Shown piece after piece: positions 8,268 through 15,877 of a stretch of DNA of 46,892 bases (positions are counted from its first letter, which is position 1; each line of letters opens with the position of its first letter). The position numbers and the translations under genes were made by a program. Below the pieces are notes generated by a model that made no database searches, was not told the origin of the DNA, and saw only the letters and a program-made list of their open reading frames with translations. The stretch comes from Streptomyces nanshensis (lineage in GTDB: Bacteria; Actinomycetota; Actinomycetes; Streptomycetales; Streptomycetaceae), in contig NZ_LJGW01000110.1 in the NCBI RefSeq assembly GCF_001751255.1, forward strand, positions 1 through 46,892. The letters run 5' to 3'.

Positions 8268-8431
8268 GCTCGGCCTTCTTTCGGGTGTCGGAGCGCGTCG
8301 GGAACTCTCCCGGAGGCGGCGGATCGCGGGCACGGGGACCGCGCGGGCGGTACGGGGTGAGGACGGCCACGAAAGTGCAGGTGGGGCAGGAGCGTTGAGG
8401 GCGTCTGCGGGTAAGGTGGACCTAACCCAAC

Positions 8432-8445
8432 CGGACAACTGTCCG
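8432..8445. promoter_or_regulatory. TetR operator, imperfect palindrome
   Basis: CGGACAACTGTCCG differs at one base from the perfect palindrome 31 bp downstream (centre to centre). Both lie between the divergent molybdenum hydroxylase operon and the TetR gene, the usual place for an autoregulated TetR switch. Confidence 0.7.
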
Positions 8446-8462
8446 TTGATCTCGAAACGTAC

Positions 8463-8476
8463 CGGACAATTGTCCG
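8463..8476. promoter_or_regulatory. TetR operator, perfect 14-bp palindrome
   Basis: CGGACAATTGTCCG is perfectly self-complementary and lies 44 bp before the TetR start codon. The 31-bp centre spacing to the first site is close to three helical turns, so two dimers could bind the same DNA face. Confidence 0.75.
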
Positions 8477-8520
8477 CTTCAGCAAGCCCAGTTCCGGCCG
8501 AGAGACCGCGAGGAGGACGA

Positions 8521-9099
8521 GTGCACCAGGGGAAAGAGGTATCGCTGCGCTCAGACGCACAACGAAATCGCGAGCGCATCCTCGACGTGGCACTGGCGGA
8601 GCTGACGCGCTCCGCGGACGTCCCGCTCAGTGCGATCGCGAAGAAGGCATGCGTCGGACAGGCCACCTTCTACCGGAACTTCCCCAGCCGCGAGGCGCTC
8701 GTACTGGAGGTCTACCGCCACGAGATGCAGCAGGTCGCCGACGCCGCGACCCACTTGGCGGCCACACGCGAGCCCGACGTCGCCCTCCGGGAGTGGATGG
8801 ACCACCTCGCCCGGTTCGCCATGGCGAAGGCGGGCCTGGCGGACGCGATCCGCCAGGCCGCCGGCGCCCCGGGCGACCACGGGAAGCCCGGGCACGGCCC
8901 CGTGACGTCGGCCGCGGAGAGTCTGCTCCGGACCGGCGAGGAGGCCGGCACCATCCGCCCGGGAGTCACCGCGGACGACTTCTTCCTCGCCATCGCGGGA
9001 CTGTGGCAGGTCGACCCGCACGGCGACTGGCAGCCCCGTGTCGGCCGGCTCCTCGACCTCGTCATGGACGGGCTGCGGGCGGGAGCGCCCGACCGCTGA
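8521..9099 (+). CDS. TetR/AcrR family regulator, 192 aa
   Basis: The N-terminal helix-turn-helix reads RERILDVALAELTRSADVPL through IAKKACVGQATFYRNFPSRE, with the family YRNFPSREALV turn. The C-terminal ligand domain covers the rest and ends LVMDGLRAGAPDR. The GTG at 8521 is preceded by GGAGGA at good spacing. It is divergent to the PaoABC-like operon, with two matching palindromes between them. The simplest reading is a repressor of that operon and of itself, released by an oxidisable substrate such as an aldehyde. It converges on the reductase gene. Confidence 0.9.
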   Translation: MHQGKEVSLRSDAQRNRERILDVALAELTRSADVPLSAIAKKACVGQATFYRNFPSREALVLEVYRHEMQQVADAATHLAATREPDVALREWMDHLARFAMAKAGLADAIRQAAGAPGDHGKPGHGPVTSAAESLLRTGEEAGTIRPGVTADDFFLAIAGLWQVDPHGDWQPRVGRLLDLVMDGLRAGAPDR

Positions 9100-9135
9100 A
9101 CGGGCCGCCCGGCGCCCGCCGTTGACCCGCTCCGC

Positions 9136-9708
9136 TCAGTGCAGCGTGGGCCGGTAGACCAGCTCCTGGATGTGCCCGTCCAGCGTCCGCTGCTCGATCA
9201 GCTCCAGGTCGAAGTCGGCCGCGCCCCGGAATACCGGGTCGAGCCCGGTCCGGCCGGTGATGACGGGGAAGAGCGTCACCTGCACCCGGTCGACCAGTCC
9301 GGCGGCCATCAGCGCCCGGTTCATCGACAGGCTGCCGTGCGAGCGCAGCGGCACCGGGGACTCCTCCTTGAGCCGGGCGACGACGTCGACGGCGTCCCCG
9401 CTCACGACGGTCGCGTCCGGCCAGTCCAGGGGCTCCTCCAGGGTCGTCGAGATCACCGTCGCCGGCAGGTTCCACAGCCGGGTGACCCACGGGTCGCGTA
9501 CCTCGGGCTCCTCGCCCGACGCCAGCATCCGCGCGAACGCCCGGTAGGTGGCCGCGCCGAGGACCATCCGCTGGTCCGCGCCGTACAACGCGCAGCGGTG
9601 GTCGAGCAGTTCGGGCCCCTGCTTGCCCCAGTAGCCGCTCCAGTCGGCAGCGGCGGCACCGTAGCCGTCGAGGCTGGAGAAGACATCGAAGGTGTAGGTG
9701 GCGGTCAT
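9136..9708 (-). CDS. RibD C-terminal/dihydrofolate-reductase-fold reductase, 190 aa
   Basis: An NADPH-dependent reductase of the dihydrofolate reductase superfamily. The N-terminus TYTFDVFSSLDGYGAAAADW is the typical first strand and loop. VLGAATYRAF, the SHGSLSMNRALMAAGLVD nucleotide-binding turn and LFPVITGRTG are family blocks. Streptomycetes carry many such RibD-like proteins outside riboflavin synthesis, and this one is not next to rib genes, so its substrate is unknown. ATG at 9708. Confidence 0.87.
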   Translation of the reverse strand: MTATYTFDVFSSLDGYGAAAADWSGYWGKQGPELLDHRCALYGADQRMVLGAATYRAFARMLASGEEPEVRDPWVTRLWNLPATVISTTLEEPLDWPDATVVSGDAVDVVARLKEESPVPLRSHGSLSMNRALMAAGLVDRVQVTLFPVITGRTGLDPVFRGAADFDLELIEQRTLDGHIQELVYRPTLH

Positions 9709-9778
9709 GTCGTTCCCCTCGCATGCTGTTGACCGGGCCTCTGCCGACCGGGCCTCCGGGGCACGGACCGCCGACCGC

Positions 9779-10075
9779 CACGGGACTCATCGCCTGACCC
9801 GGGGCATCTGTGCACGGGAACGTGAGGACTCCGCCGTTCACGCGCGGCTGCTCGGACTGGAGTTGTTCCGACGCGACCGGCTCACGAGCAGCGCCGGAGA
9901 GGCCGAACTGCCGGCCTCCATCGGTGCGGAGGAGGTGCTGGCGGTGGCCCGTGCGGTGCTGTGCCCGGAGGAGGGCCGCTGCATACTCGTCGGGCCGGGG
10001 AGCGACGACGGACTGCCCGCCCTCGGGCAGCGCCCCTGGCAGACAGCCGCCCCGGTCGCCGCACCGTCCGGATGA
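9779..10075 (+). pseudogene. Possible C-terminal remnant of an M16-type peptidase
   Basis: The reading LTRGICAREREDSAVHARLL then LGLELFRRDRLTSS, IGAEEVLAVARAVL and GRCILVGPG resembles the last helices and strand of M16/insulinase-like peptidase domains. The upstream part is missing: the frame opens against the start of the divergent reductase gene, with no ribosome site or convincing N-terminus. Base use is coding-like up to the stop at 10075. It ends 29 bp before the dehydrogenase gene. It could instead be an unrelated small protein; the family match is only by eye. Confidence 0.35.
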
Positions 10076-10104
10076 CTCCCGCGCCGAGCCCGAGGAGACC
10101 GTTC

Positions 10105-10716
10105 ATGGCCCCCGCCTCTCCGCACGCCTCACCCCCAGCGTTCGCACCGGACGGCGGCCCCTCGTCCGGCCCCGCGCTGGTCGTGGGAGGGACGGGCATG
10201 CTCGCGGGAGTCGTGCGCGGCCTGGTGCGCGCCGGCCGGCGTACGGCCGTGGTCGCGCGGAGCGCGGCACGCATCCGGAGCGTCGCTGCCGGGACGGACG
10301 ACCCGGCGAAGGTGCTGGCGGTACCGGCCGACTACACGCGCCCGGAGACGCTGGAGACCGCGCTCGGTCAGGCGCTCACGGCCGGCGAACGGTTCACGGC
10401 AGCAGTCCTGTGGGTGCACGGCTCGCACCGTCCCGTCGTCCACGGGCTGCTGGCGGACCGGCTCGCTCCGGGTGCCCTCCTGGTGGACGTCCTGGGCAGC
10501 GCGGTCCTCGACCCCTCGCGCGGCCCGCTGCGCAGACCGGCGTACGCGGTTCCCGGCGCGGCGTACCGGGCGGCGGTTCTCGGCTTCGCGGACGGCACGG
10601 ACGGCACGCGCTGGCTGACGCACGCGGAGATCAGCGACGGAGTCCTCGCCGCTCTTGAGGAAGGGCCCGAGGCGCCGCCGGCACGGGTCGTCGGCCGTGT
10701 CGAACCCTGGGCGTGA
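10105..10716 (+). CDS. Short NAD(P)-binding Rossmann protein (short-chain dehydrogenase-like), 203 aa
   Basis: After a roughly 23-residue Pro/Ser-rich start, ALVVGGTGMLAGVVRGLVRA forms a Rossmann beta-alpha-beta with GGTGML as the dinucleotide loop. RTAVVARSAARI follows as the second strand. The canonical SDR Tyr-x3-Lys pair is not evident and the protein is shorter than usual (about 250 aa), so it may be an atypical or non-catalytic member. The ATG at 10105 has GAGGAGA upstream. It ends 95 bp before the right-hand tRNA remnant and is the last gene of the tRNA-flanked segment. Confidence 0.75.
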   Translation: MAPASPHASPPAFAPDGGPSSGPALVVGGTGMLAGVVRGLVRAGRRTAVVARSAARIRSVAAGTDDPAKVLAVPADYTRPETLETALGQALTAGERFTAAVLWVHGSHRPVVHGLLADRLAPGALLVDVLGSAVLDPSRGPLRRPAYAVPGAAYRAAVLGFADGTDGTRWLTHAEISDGVLAALEEGPEAPPARVVGRVEPWA

Positions 10717-10810
10717 CCGCCCACGTGACAGGGCTGGCCGGGAGGCCCGTCAACCTCATGTCTTTCAGGGCCGTTTGGCCAGGTCGGTGCCTCAAGGAGC
10801 AACGACGGAG

Positions 10811-10879
10811 CCGGTGTCGGGACGGAGAGTTCAAGTCCCCCTCCCGACACCGGTTCAAGCCTCTGTCGAACAGGGGCTT
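10811..10879 (+). repeat. tRNA-Leu remnant with right copy of the 51-bp direct repeat
   Basis: Positions 10829-10879 repeat the tRNA-Leu T loop, acceptor 3' strand and terminator. Upstream, GTCGGGA can still pair with TCCCGAC as an acceptor stem, and the flanking CCGGTGTCGGGA / TCCCGACACCGG arms form a perfect 12-bp hairpin. The D arm, anticodon arm and variable arm are absent. The T stem is broken (GAGAG against CCCCC). The terminator variant keeps pairing through a G-U. It is not a functional tRNA but the collapsed partner of the tRNA at 4091. Confidence 0.7.
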
Positions 10880-10897
10880 ATTTCTTGGCAGTTGAGG

Positions 10898-10931
10898 CCC
10901 GGGAGAGAAGCCGCGCGGCTTCTCGCCCGGG
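10898..10931. terminator. Bidirectional hairpin terminator
   Basis: Arms CCCGGGAGAGAAGCC and GGCTTCTCGCCCGGG pair with one mismatch around GCGC. It lies between the dehydrogenase gene (+) and the convergent hypothetical gene ending at 10955. Confidence 0.7.
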
Positions 10932-10954
10932 AGGCGGCGTAGCGGACGGTCGCG

Positions 10955-11341
10955 TCACAGCAGCCAGCCGGGGGTGATGTCCGCCTCGCTGATCGGTGGG
11001 CCGAACTCGAAGCCGTGGCGGCCGGGATGGCCCTCCGGCAGACCGCACGCGTCCTCCTGCACCGTCCCCGCGAGGAAGCGCTCCGGGCAGGGCGGCAGGG
11101 GCAGGATCTCCCGGCGCGAGTCGTACTCGGCGCCCTCCGCCCAGCGCAGCCACAGCGTCACGGGCGGCACCCCGTCGCCACCGCGCAGTGCTTGGGCGAG
11201 CGTGAGGTGCAGCCCGGAGTGGCCGGCCTCGAGCATGCACCACAGGGCCGGTTCGGGTTCGAGGCCGCCGTCCTGGAGGAGGCGGTCTTCTTCGTCGAGA
11301 ATGAGCGTCCTCGCCGGACACGAGACCTGATACACAGACAC
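10955..11341 (-). CDS. Hypothetical protein, 128 aa
   Basis: No family recognised. The product starts VSVYQVSCPARTLILDEEDR and contains CMLEAGHSGLHLTLAQALRG and ACGLPEGHPGRHGFEFGPP. The paired C-x4-GH segments (WCMLEAGHSGLH and ACGLPEGHPGRH) suggest an internal duplication, with Cys and His that could bind metal. There is no signal peptide. The GTG at 11341 begins the frame. It is convergent with the tRNA-flanked segment and is followed by the permease gene on the same strand, separated by 69 bp. Confidence 0.65.
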   Translation of the reverse strand: MSVYQVSCPARTLILDEEDRLLQDGGLEPEPALWCMLEAGHSGLHLTLAQALRGGDGVPPVTLWLRWAEGAEYDSRREILPLPPCPERFLAGTVQEDACGLPEGHPGRHGFEFGPPISEADITPGWLL

Positions 11342-11410
11342 ACCGCCACTATGCCTCCGCCACGGGGCTCGACACGACCCCGCCTGACGGGTCGTGGGGC
11401 GACGCCTCCC

Positions 11411-12787
11411 TCACCACCAGCCGAACGCCAGCCAGGCGAGCAGCGGCGCGACGACGATCGAGACGATGCCGTACGTGAGGAGCTGGCGGAACAGGCGGGG
11501 GCGCACGGAGGGTTCGGCCGCGCCGAGGATCAACCCGCCGGTGATGCCGAGCGGGTTGATGTCGACCAGTACCGAGGCCAGTGCCAGGGCGAGCACGCCG
11601 CCGACCGGTGAGAGGCCGCTCTCCACCAGCGGGGGCAGCAAGGGCATGGCCGTCACGAACACCGCGATGGAGCTGGCCGCGAACGAGGTGATGCCCGCGA
11701 TGTAGCAGAGCACCAGCAGGCTGAGCACCGGCGACCCCTCGACCTGGAGCATGTCGCTGATCTGCTTGAACGCGCCGAGGTGCTCCATCAGTCCCACGTA
11801 CGTCAGCAGGCCGCCGATCAGCAGCACCACGCCCCACGGGATGCGGGAGACGATCTCTCCGGGCTCCAGGCGGAGCACGAGTTGGAGGAGGATCGCGGCG
11901 GTGAGGCCGAGGTAGCCCACGTTCATCTCGAAGCCGACGGACAGGACGACGACGGCGAGCAGGCAGAGCACCGTGAGGGTGCGGGCGGCACGGGCCGTGC
12001 GGGGTGCCGGTGTCGTCTCGGGCGGTGCGGAGACCGGGGCCGCCACCGCGGTGCCCGCCCCCGTACCGGAGGTGCCGGCCGTCGTACCGGAGGTGCCGGA
12101 CGGGGCTGCCGTACCGGGCGTCTCCGCCGTGCCCGCCGGGCCGGTGGCCGCGGACGCTGTGGTGGTACGGCCGCGCGGTACGGCGCCGGTCCGCCAGGCG
12201 ACGAGCAGACAGACGGCACAGACGACCAGCCCCGTCAGCAGCCCGCCGAGCAGGAAGGTCACCGAGGCCGACCCGGGCAGGGCGATGCCGGACTTGGTGC
12301 TCAACTCCCGTGCGGTGACGCCGTAGACGGCGAGCGGCGAGAGCAGTCCGCTGATGATTCCGGTGACGCCGAGGACGGCCGCGACCAGCGGTGAGATCCC
12401 GTACCGGGCGGCGAGGCCGAGCGCGATCGGGGCGACGATGGCGGTCGCCGCCGCCGGCAGGGTGCCGACCGCGGTCAGCACGGCGCCGATGACGAACGGC
12501 ACGAGCGCCACCAGCACCAGCCGTCCGCCGACGAGCCGTAGCAGCAGATCGAGCAGCCAGTCGAGGGTTCCGTTGACCTGGGCCGCGGCGAACAGGGCGG
12601 TCACGCCGACGATGAGGACGAAGAAGTCGGCCGGGAAGAACCCCGTCACCTTGTCCGCCGGCACACCGGCGGCGAGACCGAGGAGGAACGCGGCGGACAG
12701 GGCGCCCAGCCCCAGGTCGAAGCCGCGTATGAGGGTCGCCGCGAACAGGGCGACCAGGACGACGATGGACAGCACTGCGACAGTCAT
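11411..12787 (-). CDS. SLC13/MatC-type dicarboxylate permease, 458 aa
   Basis: An integral membrane transporter with about 11-12 hydrophobic segments in two halves. A hydrophilic Ala/Thr/Gly/Pro-rich loop of about 70 residues separates them (from RTGAVPRGRTTTASAA). The N-terminal region (LFAATLIRGFDLGLGALSAA and VPADKVTGFFPADFF) resembles the MatC N-terminal domain of malonate/dicarboxylate carriers. SIAVFVTAMPLLPPLVESG and the DINPLGITGG loop fit the ion-transporter superfamily. It starts 15 bp downstream of the CoA-transferase stop on the same strand, forming an operon. Uptake of a dicarboxylate that is then activated to a CoA thioester is the likely role; the exact substrate is unknown. 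Confidence 0.85.
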   Translation of the reverse strand: MTVAVLSIVVLVALFAATLIRGFDLGLGALSAAFLLGLAAGVPADKVTGFFPADFFVLIVGVTALFAAAQVNGTLDWLLDLLLRLVGGRLVLVALVPFVIGAVLTAVGTLPAAATAIVAPIALGLAARYGISPLVAAVLGVTGIISGLLSPLAVYGVTARELSTKSGIALPGSASVTFLLGGLLTGLVVCAVCLLVAWRTGAVPRGRTTTASAATGPAGTAETPGTAAPSGTSGTTAGTSGTGAGTAVAAPVSAPPETTPAPRTARAARTLTVLCLLAVVVLSVGFEMNVGYLGLTAAILLQLVLRLEPGEIVSRIPWGVVLLIGGLLTYVGLMEHLGAFKQISDMLQVEGSPVLSLLVLCYIAGITSFAASSIAVFVTAMPLLPPLVESGLSPVGGVLALALASVLVDINPLGITGGLILGAAEPSVRPRLFRQLLTYGIVSIVVAPLLAWLAFGWW

Positions 12788-12802
12788 GGGCCAGCTCTCT
12801 CC

Positions 12803-13990
12803 TCAGACCACTCCTCGGTGGCGCAGATCATCGATCTCAGGTCCCGTCAGCCCGGCGAGCTCCCGCAGCACTTCGGCGGTGTGCTGGCCGAGGGCCGGCG
12901 CGTCACCGCCGACCGTGCCGTCGAAGCCCGAGAAGCGGCCGGCCGGGGCCTGCATGAGGCGGGGGCGTCCCCCGTCCTCGTCCGGTGTCTCCACCACCGA
13001 CCCGCGGGCGCGGATGTGCGGGTCGGCGCAGATGTCCGCCGCGGAGTTCACCGGTCCCGCGGCCACACCGGCCGCCACGAGCCGGGACATCAGCGGTTCC
13101 AGGTCGTGGTCCGCGACGAAGGCGGCGACCCGTGCCTCGATCTCCTCGCGGTGCGCGAGCCGTGCCGTCATGGAGTCGAAGACCGCGAGGTCGTCGGCGC
13201 CCATCACGGCGATCAGCCGCCGCCACATCTGCTCGGTCGAGGCGGGCAGCGCCAGCCAGCGGCCGTCCCGGGTGCGGTAGAGGCTGTTGGGGCTGATGTG
13301 GGGGTTCTCGTTGCCCTGGCGCTCGCGGTTCTCGCCCGTCGCGCCGTACTCGACGACGAAGTCCTCCATCATCCGCAACAGCGGTTCGTAGAGCGGGATG
13401 TCGGCGAGCTGCGCCTCTCCCGTACGGTCCCGCTGCCGCAGCGCGAGCAGGGCGGCGAAGGCGGCGTAGATGCCGGTGACCCCGTCGGCCACGGGGTAGC
13501 CGGCGAAGACCGGCGCCTGGTCCGGTTCGCCCGTGCGGTAGGTCAGCCCGGCGAACGCCTCGGCGACGCGGGCGAAGCCGGGACGGTCGGCGTAGGGGCC
13601 CGTACGTCCGAAGGCGCTCACGTGGACCATCACCAGGTCGGGCTTGTACGCGCGGAGGTCCTCGAAGTCGATGCGGAAGCGGCGCAGCGTCGCCGGACGG
13701 AAGTTGGTGACCACGATGTCCGCCGCGGCGGCCAACCGGCCGACCAGTTCCGCCGCTTCGGGACGATGCAGATCCACCGTGACGCTCCGCTTGGTGCGGC
13801 CGAGCATCGACCAGGCCGCCGAGACGCCGTCCTCCAGCGGCGGGTAGCGCCGCGCCGGATCGCCCTCGCCGGGAAGCTCGATCTTGATCACCTCGGCGCC
13901 GAACTCACCGAGCAGCGAGGACGCCAGCGGGCCGGCCAGGATCGTCGACACGTCCAGGACGCGGACTCCGCTCAGAGGACCACCGGACAC
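12803..13990 (-). CDS. CaiB/BaiF class III CoA-transferase, 395 aa
   Basis: A family III CoA-transferase moving CoA between carboxylic acids. Family blocks are VRVLDVSTILAGPLASSLLG, FGAEVIKIELPGEGDPAR, TKRSVTVDLHRPE, VTNFRPATLRRF and HVSAFGRTGPYADRPGF. About 400 aa is normal for the family, so it is full length. The GTG at 13990 follows GAAAGGA. It sits upstream of the MatC-like permease and is divergent to a LysR regulator. This suggests a small catabolic unit for an organic diacid (malonate, oxalate or succinate-type donors are possible). The donor and acceptor cannot be told from sequence. Confidence 0.9.
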   Translation of the reverse strand: MSGGPLSGVRVLDVSTILAGPLASSLLGEFGAEVIKIELPGEGDPARRYPPLEDGVSAAWSMLGRTKRSVTVDLHRPEAAELVGRLAAAADIVVTNFRPATLRRFRIDFEDLRAYKPDLVMVHVSAFGRTGPYADRPGFARVAEAFAGLTYRTGEPDQAPVFAGYPVADGVTGIYAAFAALLALRQRDRTGEAQLADIPLYEPLLRMMEDFVVEYGATGENRERQGNENPHISPNSLYRTRDGRWLALPASTEQMWRRLIAVMGADDLAVFDSMTARLAHREEIEARVAAFVADHDLEPLMSRLVAAGVAAGPVNSAADICADPHIRARGSVVETPDEDGGRPRLMQAPAGRFSGFDGTVGGDAPALGQHTAEVLRELAGLTGPEIDDLRHRGVV

Positions 13991-14135
13991 TACGTATTCC
14001 TTTCAGGGTGAAGACCCGGACCGGGCTCGCGGCCGGAGCCGGGCCGTCCCTGTGATCAGGGGCGGACCAGCCGCCGTCACCAGGGCGCTCCGCACGATGC
14101 CCTGCCGTCAGGGCAGTGGGAAGACGCAGTTCCGG

Positions 14136-14147
14136 TTCACCGGTGAA
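14136..14147. promoter_or_regulatory. Palindrome in LysR/CoA-transferase divergent region
   Basis: TTCACCGGTGAA is a perfect 12-bp palindrome 18 bp before the LysR GTG. A second inverted repeat, TGCCCTG-N4-CAGGGCA, lies at 14098-14115. Both are in the 175-bp divergent promoter zone and are candidate LysR or RNA polymerase-proximal sites. Confidence 0.45.
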
Positions 14148-14165
14148 AGGTTCTGCCTTTATGGT

Positions 14166-15056
14166 GTGCCGGTGCGCGTGGAGAGAGCGCGGTATTTCCT
14201 CGCCGCCGTCGAGACGGGGTCGCTGCGCTCGGCGGCCGTCCGGTGCGGCGTCAGCCAGCCCACCGTCGGCCAGCAGATCGCCCTGCTCGAAGAGGAACTC
14301 GACGTCGTGCTGCTCACCCGCAGCCGGCACGGCGTACGTCCCACACCGGCGGGTCAGGCCCTGCTCGAACCGCTGGGCAGGCTCGTCGCCGCCGAGGAGG
14401 CGGTGCGGGACGCGGCCATGGAGTCGAGCGCCGCGTACCGGGGCCGGGTCCAGATCGGCGGGGTCTCGGTGACCGCGGAGACGATCATCGCCCCCGTCGT
14501 CGGGCACCTCCGCGAGCACCATCCGGGGCTGCGGTTCACCGTCCGCGAGGGGGCGTCGGGCGACATCGAGTCGGCGGTGCTCGACGGCGGGCTGGACTTC
14601 GGGGTGATCACCACGCCGATGCGCCCGGCCGCGGCGGGGCTGCACCGGCTGCCTCTGGTGTCGGCTCCCCTGGGGATCCACGCGCGCACCGACCATCCCC
14701 TCGCAGGGCGCGGGCATCTGCACTGGCACGACCTGGAGACCTGGCCGCTCGTCACCATGCGGCGGGGCACCGTGATGTGGGAGATGCTGCACCGGCACGT
14801 GGCCGAGCCCGACGTCGTCATCCAGGCCATGTCGGCGCGCACCGTCAAGGTGATGGCGGCGCAGGGCGCCGGGCTCGGCCTGCTCGCCGGGGTCGAGACC
14901 TCGGCCGACATCCCCGATCTGGTCTGGCTTCCGCTGCGCGACGCGGACCCCGTCCATCTGTGTCTGACGCAGCGGCAGGACGGCCAGCCCTCGCGTTCCG
15001 CCCGCATCGTCCGGCAGGCGATACGGGCCAGGGCGGAGGAGCTGCGGGGGCGGTGA
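14166..15056 (+). CDS. LysR-type transcriptional regulator, about 296 aa
   Basis: The N-terminal winged helix-turn-helix reads ARYFLAAVETGSLRSAAVRC then GVSQPTVGQQIALLEEEL and LLTRSRHGVRPTPAGQALL. The C-terminal effector domain starts near RVQIGGVSVTAETIIAPVVG. Several in-frame GTG codons (14166, 14172, 14178) could be the start; GAAAGG lies 15 bases before the first. It is divergent to the CoA-transferase/permease operon, the normal arrangement for a LysR activator of that operon responding to its substrate. Confidence 0.88.
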   Translation: MPVRVERARYFLAAVETGSLRSAAVRCGVSQPTVGQQIALLEEELDVVLLTRSRHGVRPTPAGQALLEPLGRLVAAEEAVRDAAMESSAAYRGRVQIGGVSVTAETIIAPVVGHLREHHPGLRFTVREGASGDIESAVLDGGLDFGVITTPMRPAAAGLHRLPLVSAPLGIHARTDHPLAGRGHLHWHDLETWPLVTMRRGTVMWEMLHRHVAEPDVVIQAMSARTVKVMAAQGAGLGLLAGVETSADIPDLVWLPLRDADPVHLCLTQRQDGQPSRSARIVRQAIRARAEELRGR

Positions 15057-15090
15057 CCGGGCGCCGGGCGCGGAGGGGCGGTGTCAGAGG

Positions 15091-15783
15091 TCAGAGGTCG
15101 CCGGTGCCGAGGAGGTCCTCGAAACTCCCCGCGGGCCGGTCACGGGTCGGGAGCGCCTCGACGAACGGCAGCAGTTCGGCCGTGACGGCGTCGTGGATCC
15201 GGCGCAGTTCGGCCACCGGTTCCGGGTGGTGGTCCACCCTCAAGTCCACGTACGGGTACGGGTGTCCACGGTGCACGTACAGCGCCGCGCTCTGTTCGCC
15301 CCGCCGGTCGCCGCCCGCTTCCTGTCCGGCCTCCAGCGCCCGCAGCAGACGCTCGGCGAGCGGCCGCCCGGCGTCTTCCTCGTACCGCTGTGCCATCGCG
15401 TCGAGGACCTGGCCGCCGGCGAGGGTGTTCCCGGCGACGGCGTAGCCGTCACCGAGCCGGTGGCCGCTCCACGGATGGGTCTCGGAGCCGGTGTGGGCGG
15501 CGGCGCGTCCGTTCTTGTCGACCATCGCCACCTGACGGACGGCCGGGGCGGGATCGGTTCCGAGGACTCCGGCCAGCGCCTCGTCCGCGGGGCGGGAGCG
15601 CAGCAACTCCAGCCCGTCCACGCCCAGTAGCGGGTTGATCAGCGCCTGGGTGGCGATCGCTCCGGACTCCGCGTGCGCGAAGACGCTCAGCCCGCCGATG
15701 GCCGGCATGCCCGTGCTGGTCGCGACGCCGCACTCACCGGAGGCGGCGTCGTGGGCGACGACGGAGAACGTACCGATGTGCAC
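15091..15783 (-). CDS. DUF1028 family protein, 230 aa
   Basis: Begins MHIGTFSVVAHDAASGECGV and continues ATSTGMPAIGGLSVFAHAES and IATQALINPLLGVDGLELL, the hallmark blocks of DUF1028. This family has an Ntn-hydrolase-like fold and unknown substrate. HTGSETHPWSGHRLGDGYAV and NTLAGGQVLDAMA are also conserved. No secretion signal. It converges on the LysR gene with 34 bp between stops. A hydrolase role is inferred from the fold only. Confidence 0.85.
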   Translation of the reverse strand: MHIGTFSVVAHDAASGECGVATSTGMPAIGGLSVFAHAESGAIATQALINPLLGVDGLELLRSRPADEALAGVLGTDPAPAVRQVAMVDKNGRAAAHTGSETHPWSGHRLGDGYAVAGNTLAGGQVLDAMAQRYEEDAGRPLAERLLRALEAGQEAGGDRRGEQSAALYVHRGHPYPYVDLRVDHHPEPVAELRRIHDAVTAELLPFVEALPTRDRPAGSFEDLLGTGDL

Positions 15784-15877
15784 GGAAGGAACCCCTCTCC
15801 GGGAGCACGGTGCGCGGGACCGTACGGAGTGCCGCGCCGAATGGCGCGAGGTGTCTTACGGGACGCCGTACGGGACG

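Noticed and set aside
10811..10879. Second functional tRNA
   Set aside because: D, anticodon and variable arms are missing and the T stem is mismatched, so it can only be a remnant.
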